Positions 53,251-63,778 of a stretch of 64,000 bases of DNA are shown here, one piece after another (the stretch's first letter is position 1; every line of letters starts with the position of its first letter). The stretch spans positions 682,001-746,000 of the forward strand of contig CP121314.1 in the NCBI GenBank assembly GCA_043557195.1, given 5' to 3'. The stretch comes from Jejuia sp043557195 (GTDB taxonomy: Bacteria; Bacteroidota; Bacteroidia; Flavobacteriales; Flavobacteriaceae). The position numbers and the translations under genes are program-made. Below the pieces are notes generated by a model, which made no database searches, was not told the DNA's origin, and saw only the letters and a list, made by a program, of their open reading frames with translations.

Positions 53251-56200
53251 TTACGATTTCTTAGATAAATCTTGTAAAAATTGTGAGGGCGTTTTTCCAT
53301 ATTCTTTTCTAAACACCTTAGAAAAATAAGACTTACTCTGTATACCTACTTTATACATTGCCTGCGCAACTGTAATATCTTCACTTGCTAGTAAACTAGC
53401 TGCTTTTTTTACACGTATTTTTCTTATTAATTCTCCTGTTGGTTTACCTGTTAAATCTTTTACTTTAGTATAAAGTTTTGTTCTACTCATCCCTAATTTT
53501 TCTGATAAAGTATTAACATCAAATGCATTGTCATCAATATTATCCATCACAATTTTAGTAACTTTTTGAAGAAATTCATTTTCCTTAGCATTACTAGCCA
53601 TACTATGCGCCTCTTCAAAAGTATTCTTAACTATATCTGTTTTAATTTTTCTTCGATTAGATATAATATTTTGTATACTCACTTTTAAAACATCAATACT
53701 AAATGGTTTTGATAGGTATAAATCTGCTTTGGCATTGGCAGCTTCTAGTTGCTTTTCTAAACTCAAATTAGAGGTTAAAAGTACGAATGGAATATCATTA
53801 CACCCCTCCAACTCTTTAACCCGTTTGCACAACTCAATACCGTCCATTCTGGGCATCATCACATCACTAATAATTAAATTAGGTTTAAAAGTCTTTATTT
53901 TGCTTAAAGCCTCCATTCCGTCCTCAGCCTCTAGAACATAAAACTCGTCTTCAAAATTTTCTTTAATAAAAAATCGAAGTTCTTGGTTGTCTTCAACAAC
54001 TAAAATAGATGATTTACCTAAACTTTCCCTAGCTCCAAATATTATATTTGGCTGATCGTAAATGGGGCTTAAAGATGATTTTGAGAGTTTAATATTATTA
54101 TTAACCTCAACACTTACCTCATTTAAATTATAGGGAACAGAAACATAAAACGATGCTCCTTTATTTTCTTCACTTGTTACAAGCACACTACCTTCATGAA
54201 GTGTTACAAGACTTTTAACCAATGACAACCCTACTCCCGAGCCTTCAGAATCTAATAATGCATCATTATTTTTATGAAAAAAACGAGTAAAAATATGCTT
54301 TATTTCATCTTCAGAAATACCAACCCCAGAATCAGTTATTTTTATCCATACATAGTTCTTTTTAGAATCTTGATTCCATATTCTAAAACTATTTTTTTGA
54401 GATAATTCATCAGTCCTAATTGATTTTAATAAATCTACTTTAACTCTACCTCCATTTTTTGTGAACTTAAAGGCATTTCCTAATAAGTTATAAAGTATTT
54501 TTTCTATTACTGTTTTATCAAACCAAAAATTCTCAAAAGTTTCACTGAGGTTATAATTAAAGTAAATATCTCTAGAGTTGGCATATTCTTCAAAACTTTC
54601 ACAAACATCTTTTATAACGCTGTTTATATTACCCTTTTGAAGCTGTAATTCGTAAGCTTTTGTTTCAATTTTCTGAAAATCCATTAGTTCATTTACCAAT
54701 CTTAATAAACGCTTTGTGTTATTTAACATGTGCGAGTAATATCTCAATCTTTTACGTTTTCCAACTGTACCTTTTACTAGATCTTCTAATGGGTTTATAA
54801 TTAATGTTAGCGGTGTTCTAAAATCATGGGATATGTTGGTAAAAAACTGTAGGCGTAATTTGTTAAGTTGCTCTTCTTGCTTTTTTTCAATTACCGAAAC
54901 ATCATAAGCTCGTTTTAAAACCATCCAACGAAATGTAGCATAAAGTAAGGCTAAAACAAAAAGCGCATATACTACTTTGGCAAATACAGAAAGCCACCAA
55001 GGCGGAGATATAATTAGTGGCAATTCTTTAATGGCGCTAGACCAAATACCACTAGCATTAGCAGACATGACTTTAAATTTATAATCTCCATAATCTAGGT
55101 TTCCAAAAGTAGCCATAGGCAAACTACCCTCTATCTCAATCCAATCCTCATTATAACCTTCCAAAATATATTTATACTTTGCATTACTTGGGTTTACAAA
55201 TTCTAATGATGAAAAACTGATTGTAAAATTGTTTTGTAAATAGTTTAAATTTAGTACGTCAGATTTATTTATATGCTTATTTAAAATAATTTCCTTATTG
55301 TAAGTCTCTCCTATTTTTACATCCTCGTTATTAACTGATAGTTTAGTTAAAACTGTAGTATATGTTGAAGTATCTGTTTTTATCTCATTAGGGTAGAAAT
55401 AAGTAATTCCTTTAGTGCCTCCAAAATAAAACCTTCCGCTTTTTCCTTTATGTGCGGCTCCTATTTTAAAACTATTACCTTGTAAACCATCTTCAACTCC
55501 GTATCTAATAATTTTATTAGTTTCAGGTTCAAACTTAAATAAACCGTTTCCACCCATCCAAACGTTTTGCTCATCATCAACTAATAAGGTTTCTATATCT
55601 GAAAAAACAAAATCGGAGTCATTAGAAATTTTTTCCACATAATAACCAAAAGAGGATTCTTCATTTAAAATCATTTTGTTTAAACCACCTCCTAAGGTTC
55701 CAACCCATAACAGAGAATCGTTTACCCTTTCAACAGGCCACACAAAATTTGAAGTTAGTAAATTTGAGTTACCATGCACACCTAGATATTGCTTTATTTC
55801 TTTTACCTCTCCTTTGGAATCTAAAAAAATATGATTGAGACCATAATTAGTTGAAACAAATAGTTCCGGTCTTTTTTTATCAGCATATATGGAAGTTATA
55901 CCATCTGATGAAATTGATAAATCGCTATTACTATAATACTTTTCAACTTTAAAGCCGTTGTTATATTCTACTATTTTATTTAACCCAGCATTCCAAGAAC
56001 CTGCCCAAATATTACCAAACGTGTCTTGGGCTATGTCAAAAATATTATAAGAGGTTAAACTTCTTTCGTTTTGAAGTTCATCTGTAAGGTGCTTGAAGGA
56101 CATTTTTTTTAAACCAACAACGCTAATACCGTCAAATGTACCCACCCATAACCTTCCTTTATTGTCAAAAGTCAAAGACCTTACAGCATCACTTATTATA

Positions 56201-57486
56201 CTATTTGGATTGTTATCTTCATGTCTAAATGTAGTATACTGGTTTGTCTTAAAATCATAAAAACTAATACCTTTATCCATTGTCCCTATCCATAAGTTAC
56301 CATCGTCGTCTTCTTTAATTGCCCTTACGTAATTTGACACTAATGTATTATTGGATTTAGCACTATGGCTCAATAAATAAAACTTTTTCTGATTGAAGTC
56401 AATAAAATTAACCCCTCCTCCAAATATGGATATCCATAAATTATCATTACTATCAGATAATAAACAGCTTATCCTACTGTCTGATAATTTCTCTTTTGAT
56501 TCTCCATAAGATTTGCTATAAAAACTGTTATACTTTAATTCTTCTCCATCTTGTTGGAATTCAATAAGTCCAATAGTTGTGCCTAACCAAAAATTTCCAT
56601 TTTTAAGTTTAGTGATGTTGGTAACTTCAAAGTTTTTATCTTCACTTACTTCTAATCCTCTTCTTGCAGCTAATGGAAATTCAAAATAAGTAAATGCCTC
56701 TACTCTGTTATTTTTTAATGTAGTTAAATTCAGCTTTGTAAGTGTATTGACACCTCCTAGCCATAAATTATCATGAAAAAGATAGGTAGAATTCAAATTT
56801 TTAACATCCTTATTGTTTTGATTTACAACTGATATTTTTTCTAAATAGAATGTGTCTAGTTTTTTTTCTTCGGATAAAATGTATAATCCCGTAGCGCCTG
56901 ATACCCAAATGCTTTCTTGATTATCAATATAAACTTGTTCGACAGAAAAGGGTTCATTAAATTTTGTTGTAATGTTAATTTCTTTCAACTTTAAAACGCC
57001 ACCTACATAATTATAATTGTAAACATAAACCTGCTGGTTTGCAGTAAAGAAAAGTTGATTTTTTGTTATTGCAACCTGAAATACTTTAAGATTTGATAAG
57101 ACATCAAACTCATGGTTATTCAAACTTAGCTTAACATATTTTTCTGTAAAAGTATCAAAACACACCACACCACCTTGTGTACCCATGAACAGTAATTGCC
57201 CATCGTAGGCCATATGCATTATTCGATTAGTATATGCTGCCGAGAGTTGCGTACGCGTATCTTTAAAATGTTCAAAATCATATCCGTTAAACTTGTTTAA
57301 ACCATTAAAGGTGCCAACCCAAATAAAACCATCTTGGTCTTGAATTAATGATGTTGCATCGGTATGAGCCAACCCCTCATCTACACTAAAATACTTGAAT
57401 TTATATTGGTACTCCTGAGCTTTTGTAGCGGCTACTGGAATAATAAAAAATAGAAAGAATGATATTAAAGCTTTTTTGAAATTCAT
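53251..57486 (-). CDS. Hybrid two-component system regulator of the polysaccharide locus
   Basis: This 1411-residue protein has a signal peptide and about 14 propeller repeats (QDQDGFIWVGTFNGLNKF and similar, about 30-730), then a Y_Y_Y domain, one membrane segment (VVYALFVLALLYATF, about 840-860) and a histidine kinase (phospho-acceptor in NISHDFRTPLTL near 890; NLLGNAFKF, DSGVGISE and GSGVGLSL for ATP). A receiver domain (ISDVMMPRMDG, LSKPF, about 1158-1286) and an AraC-type HTH (about 1310-1405) follow. The sensor binds oligosaccharides in the periplasm and the protein activates the locus directly. All key residues are present. Confidence 0.95.
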   Translation of the reverse strand: MNFKKALISFFLFFIIPVAATKAQEYQYKFKYFSVDEGLAHTDATSLIQDQDGFIWVGTFNGLNKFNGYDFEHFKDTRTQLSAAYTNRIMHMAYDGQLLFMGTQGGVVCFDTFTEKYVKLSLNNHEFDVLSNLKVFQVAITKNQLFFTANQQVYVYNYNYVGGVLKLKEINITTKFNEPFSVEQVYIDNQESIWVSGATGLYILSEEKKLDTFYLEKISVVNQNNKDVKNLNSTYLFHDNLWLGGVNTLTKLNLTTLKNNRVEAFTYFEFPLAARRGLEVSEDKNFEVTNITKLKNGNFWLGTTIGLIEFQQDGEELKYNSFYSKSYGESKEKLSDSRISCLLSDSNDNLWISIFGGGVNFIDFNQKKFYLLSHSAKSNNTLVSNYVRAIKEDDDGNLWIGTMDKGISFYDFKTNQYTTFRHEDNNPNSIISDAVRSLTFDNKGRLWVGTFDGISVVGLKKMSFKHLTDELQNERSLTSYNIFDIAQDTFGNIWAGSWNAGLNKIVEYNNGFKVEKYYSNSDLSISSDGITSIYADKKRPELFVSTNYGLNHIFLDSKGEVKEIKQYLGVHGNSNLLTSNFVWPVERVNDSLLWVGTLGGGLNKMILNEESSFGYYVEKISNDSDFVFSDIETLLVDDEQNVWMGGNGLFKFEPETNKIIRYGVEDGLQGNSFKIGAAHKGKSGRFYFGGTKGITYFYPNEIKTDTSTYTTVLTKLSVNNEDVKIGETYNKEIILNKHINKSDVLNLNYLQNNFTISFSSLEFVNPSNAKYKYILEGYNEDWIEIEGSLPMATFGNLDYGDYKFKVMSANASGIWSSAIKELPLIISPPWWLSVFAKVVYALFVLALLYATFRWMVLKRAYDVSVIEKKQEEQLNKLRLQFFTNISHDFRTPLTLIINPLEDLVKGTVGKRKRLRYYSHMLNNTKRLLRLVNELMDFQKIETKAYELQLQKGNINSVIKDVCESFEEYANSRDIYFNYNLSETFENFWFDKTVIEKILYNLLGNAFKFTKNGGRVKVDLLKSIRTDELSQKNSFRIWNQDSKKNYVWIKITDSGVGISEDEIKHIFTRFFHKNNDALLDSEGSGVGLSLVKSLVTLHEGSVLVTSEENKGASFYVSVPYNLNEVSVEVNNNIKLSKSSLSPIYDQPNIIFGARESLGKSSILVVEDNQELRFFIKENFEDEFYVLEAEDGMEALSKIKTFKPNLIISDVMMPRMDGIELCKRVKELEGCNDIPFVLLTSNLSLEKQLEAANAKADLYLSKPFSIDVLKVSIQNIISNRRKIKTDIVKNTFEEAHSMASNAKENEFLQKVTKIVMDNIDDNAFDVNTLSEKLGMSRTKLYTKVKDLTGKPTGELIRKIRVKKAASLLASEDITVAQAMYKVGIQSKSYFSKVFRKEYGKTPSQFLQDLSKKS

Positions 57487-57837
57487 TCGTTATTTTTCAT
57501 ATATCTACGAGAACGTTACGTTTTTATTTAAAACATTATTTAGTCCATAAGCGAATTCTATCTGTATAAAAATGCTAAATTTTAAACAGTACGGGTAGTT
57601 ATAAAAATATACTTAATAAATAATGTTTTACTTTTTTTTAATAGTTTAGTTAATAAAGTTCAGAAAAATAAAAATTTGTAGTACATCGATATGGTTAAAA
57701 TATTAGTGAAAACGTATCAAAATTATTATTCACTTTACCAAAACTTAAACTCGACGTAAAATTTAGATAAAAAAGGGTGAAAAAAATTTTTTCACCCTTA
57801 ATAAATACTAAAACAATTAAATCAAAAACTATAATTT
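57487..57837. other. Intergenic region upstream of the regulator and downstream of susD
   Basis: This 351-base AT-rich stretch contains no gene. It should hold the promoter of the hybrid regulator gene, and it holds the terminator of the susC-susD operon (57766-57799). Confidence 0.6.
57766..57799 (-). terminator. Terminator after susD
   Basis: AAGGGTGAAAAAA (57773-57785) pairs with TTTTTTCACCCTT (57787-57799). On the minus strand the stem is followed by a run of T. It lies 38 bases beyond the susD stop. Confidence 0.85.
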
Positions 57838-59397
57838 TTAGTATCCTGGATTTTGACCCAAGTTAGGGTTAGCATCTAATTGGTTTTGTGGAATTGGAAA
57901 CAGGTTAAAACTTGGATCATGAGCAGGATGAAAATCGCTAGCTTGATTTAACGTTCCAAATCTAATTTGGTCTCTTCTTCTATGCCCTTCAGCGAAAAGC
58001 TCAAAGCCTCTTTCGTCGTAAATATCATCTAAAGTAGCTCCAGTTAAAGGTTGATCTGGCTCAAACACTCTTGCCCTAACTTGATTTACTAAACCATCAG
58101 AAGTAGCATTAGGTCCATTCAATCTTACTAAACATTCTGCTTTCTGAAGCATTATATCTGCTAATCTTATAAATGGAATACCATTACCTTGTTGATTTGA
58201 AACTGCATTCTGGTCTGGTTCCCACTTAATACTTCTTACACCTTCAAATTTTCCAACATAGCCTGATCCTGCCGGAGCATCTGATGGCCTTAAATAAAAA
58301 TCAATAGTGTGATCCACTACCAATCCATTATTATCAACTAAAGGTTCTCCAGTTGTTATAGAGGTTTGAACCCCTTCAAGAAAGCCTTCCGTTTTTCTGA
58401 TATCATTATCATCATATCTTCTATAAAATGTAGGCTGAACAGCTGGTCCATTCCAAATATTGAATGGGAAATTTGGATATCTATCAGTAATCCACTCCTG
58501 TGTTAGTCCTGCTCTTACAAACCCTATACCTCCTCCAGGAGAAACACCAGGCGTAAAATCAATAAATAGAAGCATTTCCTCTGGAGCCAAAGCAGTATTA
58601 TCTACTTTAAATAAATCAAAATAGTTAGGAGCTAATTCGTATCCTTGAGCTGCTAAGATGGCATCACATTGGTCTATACAATCCTGCCACCTTGGTGTAC
58701 CTGTATAAACTTCAGCATTTAAGTATAACGTGGCCAAAACTGCCCTTGCACTTTCGCGTGTAATTACCGTAGGGTTAGTTACGTTTCTACCAGAGGGCAA
58801 TCCTTCAATGGCTTCCAATAACTCCGCTTCTAGAAACGCAAAAACCTCTGATGTTGGATTTCTAGAAGGTAAAGGCGCATCAAACTCTGGGGCAGCATTT
58901 GTTACCAATGGCATCGCTCCATATGCATCCATACCCAAGAAATAATGATATGCCCTAATTACTCTAGCCTGTGAAAGAAAATCTGCCTTAAATGGAGAAC
59001 TGTCATCAACATTGTTTAAAGTGGCAATAGTAGCGTTTGTTCTGGCTATACCATTAAATATAGGATTCCAAACTGTGCCAAGAGGAAATCTTAAAGCGTC
59101 TGCTGCACTTAAATTGTGCGTATCAGTTCGCCTATGTCTATCATTATTCCAACCACTGGTATGCGTATAAATAGTCAAATTATCCGAGTAATTTTCTATA
59201 ACCATTAAATACCAAAAAGCATACTCATTTAATGTATTATAAGAAGATGCAAGAATAGCTTGAAACTCGGCATCTGTTGTAAACTGAGTGTTTTCGGTTA
59301 GTACATCGTTTAAGTTTTCCTCTAGATCGTCACATGAAACGGTAATTAATAACCCAATCAGCAACAGGAAAAACGGTCTGTAATATATTTTTTTCAT
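57838..59397 (-). CDS. susD: SusD/RagB-family nutrient-binding lipoprotein
   Basis: This 519-residue protein has a lipobox LITVSC. The N-terminal helical domain includes NTLNEYAFWYLMVIENYSDNL and ARVIRAYHYFLGMDAYGAMPLV, the TPR-like core of SusD, and the C-terminal part (IPFIRLADIMLQKAECLVRLN ... DERGFELFAEGHRRRDQIRFG) is highly typical. SusD covers the SusC channel from outside and captures the glycan. The gene is 10 bases downstream of susC in the same operon. Confidence 0.95.
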   Translation of the reverse strand: MKKIYYRPFFLLLIGLLITVSCDDLEENLNDVLTENTQFTTDAEFQAILASSYNTLNEYAFWYLMVIENYSDNLTIYTHTSGWNNDRHRRTDTHNLSAADALRFPLGTVWNPIFNGIARTNATIATLNNVDDSSPFKADFLSQARVIRAYHYFLGMDAYGAMPLVTNAAPEFDAPLPSRNPTSEVFAFLEAELLEAIEGLPSGRNVTNPTVITRESARAVLATLYLNAEVYTGTPRWQDCIDQCDAILAAQGYELAPNYFDLFKVDNTALAPEEMLLFIDFTPGVSPGGGIGFVRAGLTQEWITDRYPNFPFNIWNGPAVQPTFYRRYDDNDIRKTEGFLEGVQTSITTGEPLVDNNGLVVDHTIDFYLRPSDAPAGSGYVGKFEGVRSIKWEPDQNAVSNQQGNGIPFIRLADIMLQKAECLVRLNGPNATSDGLVNQVRARVFEPDQPLTGATLDDIYDERGFELFAEGHRRRDQIRFGTLNQASDFHPAHDPSFNLFPIPQNQLDANPNLGQNPGY

Positions 59398-59407
59398 AAT
59401 TCTTTTT

Positions 59408-62400
59408 TTAAAAATTCACATTAAGTCCTAAAGAGTATATTTTAGGTCTTGGATACCCTAAAAAGTCTACCCCATAAATTGCAGAAACATTATTATCATT
59501 TCGTGAGTCTGAAAAACTCTCTGGATCTCCACCATCATAACCTGTAATAGTGAATAAATTTCGTCCTGAAAAATACAATCTCAAAGAACTTACTCCTATG
59601 AAGTTGTTAACATTAAAATTGTACCCAACTGTTAGGTTCTCCAATCTAATAAAGTCCGAATCGCTCAGAAACCTACTAGAAAATTCATGTGCAGTAGTTA
59701 ACGCCGCATTAGGCTCTTGAAATCCATCCTTCACAATATTAAAACCGCTGGTTAAAAAGGTTGGTTGGCCAAATTCTAAAAGCGAATTATTGACGATTTG
59801 TCCACCAGTGGCTCCTCGTAATTGAAGGGAAACATCAAAGTTCTTGTATTGCAAATTAGTAGTAAATGAAAACGTTAATTCAGGAATTGCATTCCCTAGA
59901 TAGTTTTCATCAGCTTCTGACCTATTATCAGTAATAGACCCATCATTATTCAAATATGTTTCGTTACCATCAGCATTCAAACCTGCAAAGGTTGGACCAT
60001 AAAAACTGTGTATTGGCTCGCCAACTTCTATCCTAAAGGCGTCATCGCCAACAAAAGAAGGACCAAAAAGCGATCCATAACTAATAAACTCTTGATCGAA
60101 ACCATTACCTGATAACGAGGTTATTTCGTTCTTGTTATAGGCCATAACCAATGTAGTTGATAATGATAATCCATCTGCCGTTTTAGGTTCTATAATTCTT
60201 CCTGTTAAACTTACTTCCACTCCTTTATTTTGCATTTCTCCCGCATTAATAAGCAGATTACCATCTATAGTTGGAGCAGGTACGGTAGTTCTTAAAAAGA
60301 GGTCTTTAGTAACTTTATCATAAATATCGAAAGAACCTGAAACTCTATTATTGAATAATCCAAAGTCAACTCCAAAATTTGTGGTAGTAGTGGTTTCCCA
60401 AGTTAGGTTTGGATTACCTAGTGCATTAGGAGTAATCACAAAACTCTGTCCATTGAATGACAATTGAGACCTACCAACTGTTTCTAAACCTGGTATAGCA
60501 TTGTTTCCTACTACACCCCATTCTGCTCTAATCTTAAGTTCATTTAAAACAGAAGAATCATTTAAGAAGTCTTCTTCACTAACTCTCCAAGCAACAGCTC
60601 CTGAAGGGAAATTACCCCAAGGTTCTCCTTGAGAAAATAGTGCAGAACCGTCACGTCTAAATACTCCTGTAATAAAATATTTTTTTGCAAAATCGTAGTT
60701 TACCCTACCAAAATAAGAGCGTATATTATCTCCACCTTCAAAAACACTTACTTGTAGTGAAGCTGGATCTCCAATACCAATCATATTTACACCAAGTGCA
60801 TCAGATAGAAGGTTAGTTTGGCTTAATTGCGTTCCGTCTCCCTTAGTCTCTTGATAAGAATAACCTACGACCACATCTAAATTATGACTATCGTTAAAGG
60901 TTTTCTTATATGCTAGCGTACCTTCTCCAACTAAATTAGTACTGTTTACCTCTCTTAAAGATGCCAAACCATTACCAGAATTAGCTCCTCTTTGTGAATT
61001 AGGTGGATAAATAAAACGTCTAGTTGAATTGGAACTTAATATATTAAATGTTCCCTTTGCTGTTAAAACTTCTGGAATCAAATCATAACTTACGTTAAGC
61101 TGAGATACAAATGTTCGTCTTTTAAGGTTATCATTTTGTTGAAGTGCCATAGCCACTGGATTCCAATTCTCTCTATCTGGGAAACCAACTTCGAAGAAAG
61201 AACCATCTGGATTATACACGGGAGCAGTAGGGTTATAGCGCAATGCCATACCTAGAATTGGCGGAGTTGCACTACCTCCACCATTAACTTGTACAGGTGA
61301 AAAATCGGTTGAATTTGTTGAAAAACTAGAATTGATATCAATATTTAACCTATCGTTAAATGCTTTTTGCGTGTATCTCAGCCTTCCTGTTAATCTTTTG
61401 TTTCCACTTCCTAATAATGTACCTTCCTCATCAGTCCAACTCATAGAGCCATAATAGGTTGATTTATCGTTACCACCACCAGCACTTAAATTATACTGCG
61501 TAGAGACTGCACTAGACAATATTTCATCTTGCCAGTCTGTAGAAGCTCCTAAATCATTAAAAACGATTCCTTCTTCAGCGGCAACTGTCCTATACTCATC
61601 AGCAGAATACACATTAATTTTTCTTCCCGGAGTAGTTAGTGTTGTATTAGCACTGAGCTGCACATAAGATTGCTGTACTTGTCCTGATTTTGTGGTAATT
61701 ATAATCACACCATTAGCTCCTCTATTTCCATAAATTGCAATTGCAGATGGTCCCTTTAATACACTTACGCTTTTAATATCGTTTGGATTGATAAAATCAA
61801 AAGGGTTGGTAGTGTTAACCGAGTTACCAGCTCCTCCTACATTAGATGCTCCTCCGCTAAATAGGGCCACACCATCTACAATAAATAAAGGCTGTGTGTT
61901 TGCCGCTAAAGAAGTAATACCTCTTATGTTTATTCTAGCGGATCCACCGGGAGCGCCACTACCCTCTTGAATAGAAAGTCCAGCAACCTTACCTTGAATA
62001 GCCTGAGATGCGGTTACGTTAAAACCCTTAATTAGGTTTTTATCGCTTACAGCTGCGACTGATCCTGTCAGGGATTTTTTATCGGTTTGCCCGTAACCTA
62101 CAACTATTACTTCATCTAAGGCTTCAACATCTTCAGAAAGTGAGACATTAATGGTAGACCTACCACTAACTGAAACTTCTTGAGTAACAAATCCAATAAA
62201 AGAAAATACAAGTGTGGCATTACTATTAACTGATAAGGAGTAATTCCCATCAAAGTCTGTAACCACCCCATTGGCTCCCCCCTTTTCTAATACATTAACT
62301 CCTGGCAGCGGTTGTCCACTATTGTCCGTTACCGTACCAGAAATTACACTATTTTGAGCAAACCCAAAAAGAGTAAATATCATAAACAGAAGAAGCAAAA

Positions 62401-62446
62401 TACCTTTGTGTCTATGAAAGCTTTTTTGCTTGAAACTTTTAATCAT
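59408..62446 (-). CDS. susC: SusC/RagA-family TonB-dependent outer membrane receptor
   Basis: This 1012-residue protein has a signal peptide ending GFAQ. A carboxypeptidase-regulatory domain (about 33-110: ISGTVTDNSGQPLPGVNVLEKGG), plug (about 115-250, with RINIRGITSLAANTQPLFIVDGV) and a full 22-strand barrel follow, ending in an aromatic C-terminus (SLGLNVNF). It imports oligosaccharides in a TonB-dependent way with the SusD partner downstream. Length and domain order are standard. It is the only complete SusC in the window, so it is the likely importer for the enzymes encoded to its left. Confidence 0.96.
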   Translation of the reverse strand: MIKSFKQKSFHRHKGILLLLFMIFTLFGFAQNSVISGTVTDNSGQPLPGVNVLEKGGANGVVTDFDGNYSLSVNSNATLVFSFIGFVTQEVSVSGRSTINVSLSEDVEALDEVIVVGYGQTDKKSLTGSVAAVSDKNLIKGFNVTASQAIQGKVAGLSIQEGSGAPGGSARINIRGITSLAANTQPLFIVDGVALFSGGASNVGGAGNSVNTTNPFDFINPNDIKSVSVLKGPSAIAIYGNRGANGVIIITTKSGQVQQSYVQLSANTTLTTPGRKINVYSADEYRTVAAEEGIVFNDLGASTDWQDEILSSAVSTQYNLSAGGGNDKSTYYGSMSWTDEEGTLLGSGNKRLTGRLRYTQKAFNDRLNIDINSSFSTNSTDFSPVQVNGGGSATPPILGMALRYNPTAPVYNPDGSFFEVGFPDRENWNPVAMALQQNDNLKRRTFVSQLNVSYDLIPEVLTAKGTFNILSSNSTRRFIYPPNSQRGANSGNGLASLREVNSTNLVGEGTLAYKKTFNDSHNLDVVVGYSYQETKGDGTQLSQTNLLSDALGVNMIGIGDPASLQVSVFEGGDNIRSYFGRVNYDFAKKYFITGVFRRDGSALFSQGEPWGNFPSGAVAWRVSEEDFLNDSSVLNELKIRAEWGVVGNNAIPGLETVGRSQLSFNGQSFVITPNALGNPNLTWETTTTTNFGVDFGLFNNRVSGSFDIYDKVTKDLFLRTTVPAPTIDGNLLINAGEMQNKGVEVSLTGRIIEPKTADGLSLSTTLVMAYNKNEITSLSGNGFDQEFISYGSLFGPSFVGDDAFRIEVGEPIHSFYGPTFAGLNADGNETYLNNDGSITDNRSEADENYLGNAIPELTFSFTTNLQYKNFDVSLQLRGATGGQIVNNSLLEFGQPTFLTSGFNIVKDGFQEPNAALTTAHEFSSRFLSDSDFIRLENLTVGYNFNVNNFIGVSSLRLYFSGRNLFTITGYDGGDPESFSDSRNDNNVSAIYGVDFLGYPRPKIYSLGLNVNF

Positions 62447-62791
62447 AATTTTTTAAATTTAGAAAGTTAGTAAGTTTCAAATATATCTTTGAAAGCCCCC
62501 AAACCAGGTTCTCATTTGTTCATTTTTGTTGCTCTCCAAAGACAATTAAAAAAATTCACATTTCATGAAATCAAAAAAAGCATACGGTTTTTATTCATCT
62601 GTATTAATTCGCCATTGGGCAAAAAAAATCGGTTTGCTCTTTTCACTATACCAATAGTAAGAGAAGAAACCGAATTACAGATAAAGGGTTTTTAAAGCTC
62701 TATGGCTAATTAAATTTTAATTAATAAATCTTTTGTTTAATCTTTTAACTAAAAACAAATACTTTACTAAAGTATTTAATACTAACCACTA
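62447..62791. other. 345-base leader and promoter region of susC
   Basis: No gene is supported: a 68-codon plus-strand frame (62489-62695) is atypical. TTTCAAA (62475-62481) and TTTGAAA (62488-62494) form an inverted repeat with six bases between them, 29-48 bases before the susC start, a possible operator or part of the promoter. Confidence 0.45.
62475..62494. promoter_or_regulatory. Inverted repeat before susC, possible operator
   Basis: TTTCAAA and TTTGAAA are separated by TATATC. On the minus strand it includes TATATTTG, which fits the -7 consensus TAnnTTTG of Bacteroidota promoters, but the -33 spacing is too short (14 bases), so the match is weak. Confidence 0.35.
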
Positions 62792-63613
62792 CTATTTTTC
62801 CTTTATAAAAATATTTCTATAGTACAATTCAGCACCTTCAGCCTGAAGTAATATTTTCCCTTTAGTTAAAGGTAGTGCCGTGTTAGTATGTTTATCATAG
62901 TATTTCATATTTAAAGCTTCGTTAACCACTTTTCCGTTTAAGGTGTATTTGGCATTTTCACCATTTACTTCTATCTCTAATTTGTTCCACTCTCCATGAG
63001 GTACTTCCCAATCATAACCTCTATGGAAACGATGAAACTTTGGCGCATCTATACCTCCTCTAGTTACCAACTCTCCAATTGTGCTATAATTTCTTATTGT
63101 AGCGTTTACCTTCGATGAAACCTGTGTATTAATTGCCCAAATATCTCCTGTGTCACCTTCTTGTATTTGACATTCCACACTATTTGGCCATATTACATCT
63201 TCTCCATGGACATGAAACAAAACACCTGCATCCCTTACAAATTCATGCCTTGGCTTAAACTTATTTTCACCCCATTTATATTCTAAACTTAGTAAGTACT
63301 TACTATAACTTTTTTTAGTAATAATACCCGCAAAAGTTTGTTCAGAATTATGTTCTTGATTAGGATATACATGTATAACTCCATCTTCTATTGAAAAAAT
63401 GCTGTATACATCATTTGTATAAGTTGTGTCTCTTTTAGAAAAAGACCAGTTATCTAAATTCTCACCATTAAAAAGAGCTACCCAACCCTTAGGTGGTTTA
63501 CTAATTATGTCATTTGGTATAGATATATTAGCTGATGCTTCTTTTTGTTTACAACCTATAAAAGGCAATAACAAAAAAAAGGTTAATACAAAAAAAAGAT
63601 GATGAAGTTTCAT
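62792..63613 (-). CDS. DUF1080 (3-keto-disaccharide hydrolase-like) lipoprotein
   Basis: The ATG at 63613 starts a lipoprotein signal (MKLHHLFFVLTFFLLLPFIGC) and is chosen over the ATG at 63691, which lies inside the operator-like repeat of the divergent gene. The product has 273 residues. The domain (GWVALFNGENLDNWSF ... VGGIDAPKFHRFHRG-like segment, EWNKLEIEVNGENAKYTLNG) is the concanavalin-like DUF1080 fold, with members known as 3-keto-glucoside hydrolases and others only as glycan-associated proteins. Function here is unclear. It is divergent from the GntR gene at the right edge. Confidence 0.85.
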   Translation of the reverse strand: MKLHHLFFVLTFFLLLPFIGCKQKEASANISIPNDIISKPPKGWVALFNGENLDNWSFSKRDTTYTNDVYSIFSIEDGVIHVYPNQEHNSEQTFAGIITKKSYSKYLLSLEYKWGENKFKPRHEFVRDAGVLFHVHGEDVIWPNSVECQIQEGDTGDIWAINTQVSSKVNATIRNYSTIGELVTRGGIDAPKFHRFHRGYDWEVPHGEWNKLEIEVNGENAKYTLNGKVVNEALNMKYYDKHTNTALPLTKGKILLQAEGAELYYRNIFIKEK

Positions 63614-63687
63614 AATTGTAGTTAATAAGTTTGAAATTATACTTAAAGTTTGAAATAAATCGCCAAAATAGCAACTTTGCAAATATA

Positions 63688-63770
63688 TCATACAAATTTT
63701 AAAAATAATTATTTTTTTGCACTAATATTTTGATTATATGTAAAATTTGTATTTATTTGTATGACAAATT
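63688..63770. promoter_or_regulatory. Operator-like repeats in front of the GntR regulator
   Basis: TCATACAAAT (63688-63697) and its reverse complement ATTTGTATGA (63755-63764) flank a 57-base AT-rich gap. The right copy sits in ATTTGTATGACAAAT, a 6+3+6 palindrome (63755-63769) close to the regulator's start codon. Such sites fit autoregulation by a GntR protein and control of the divergent gene. Confidence 0.5.
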
Positions 63771-63778
63771 AATTATTC

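Noticed and set aside
62489..62695. 68-codon plus-strand frame upstream of susC
   Set aside because: No start context, no family likeness, and it lies in the presumed susC promoter region.
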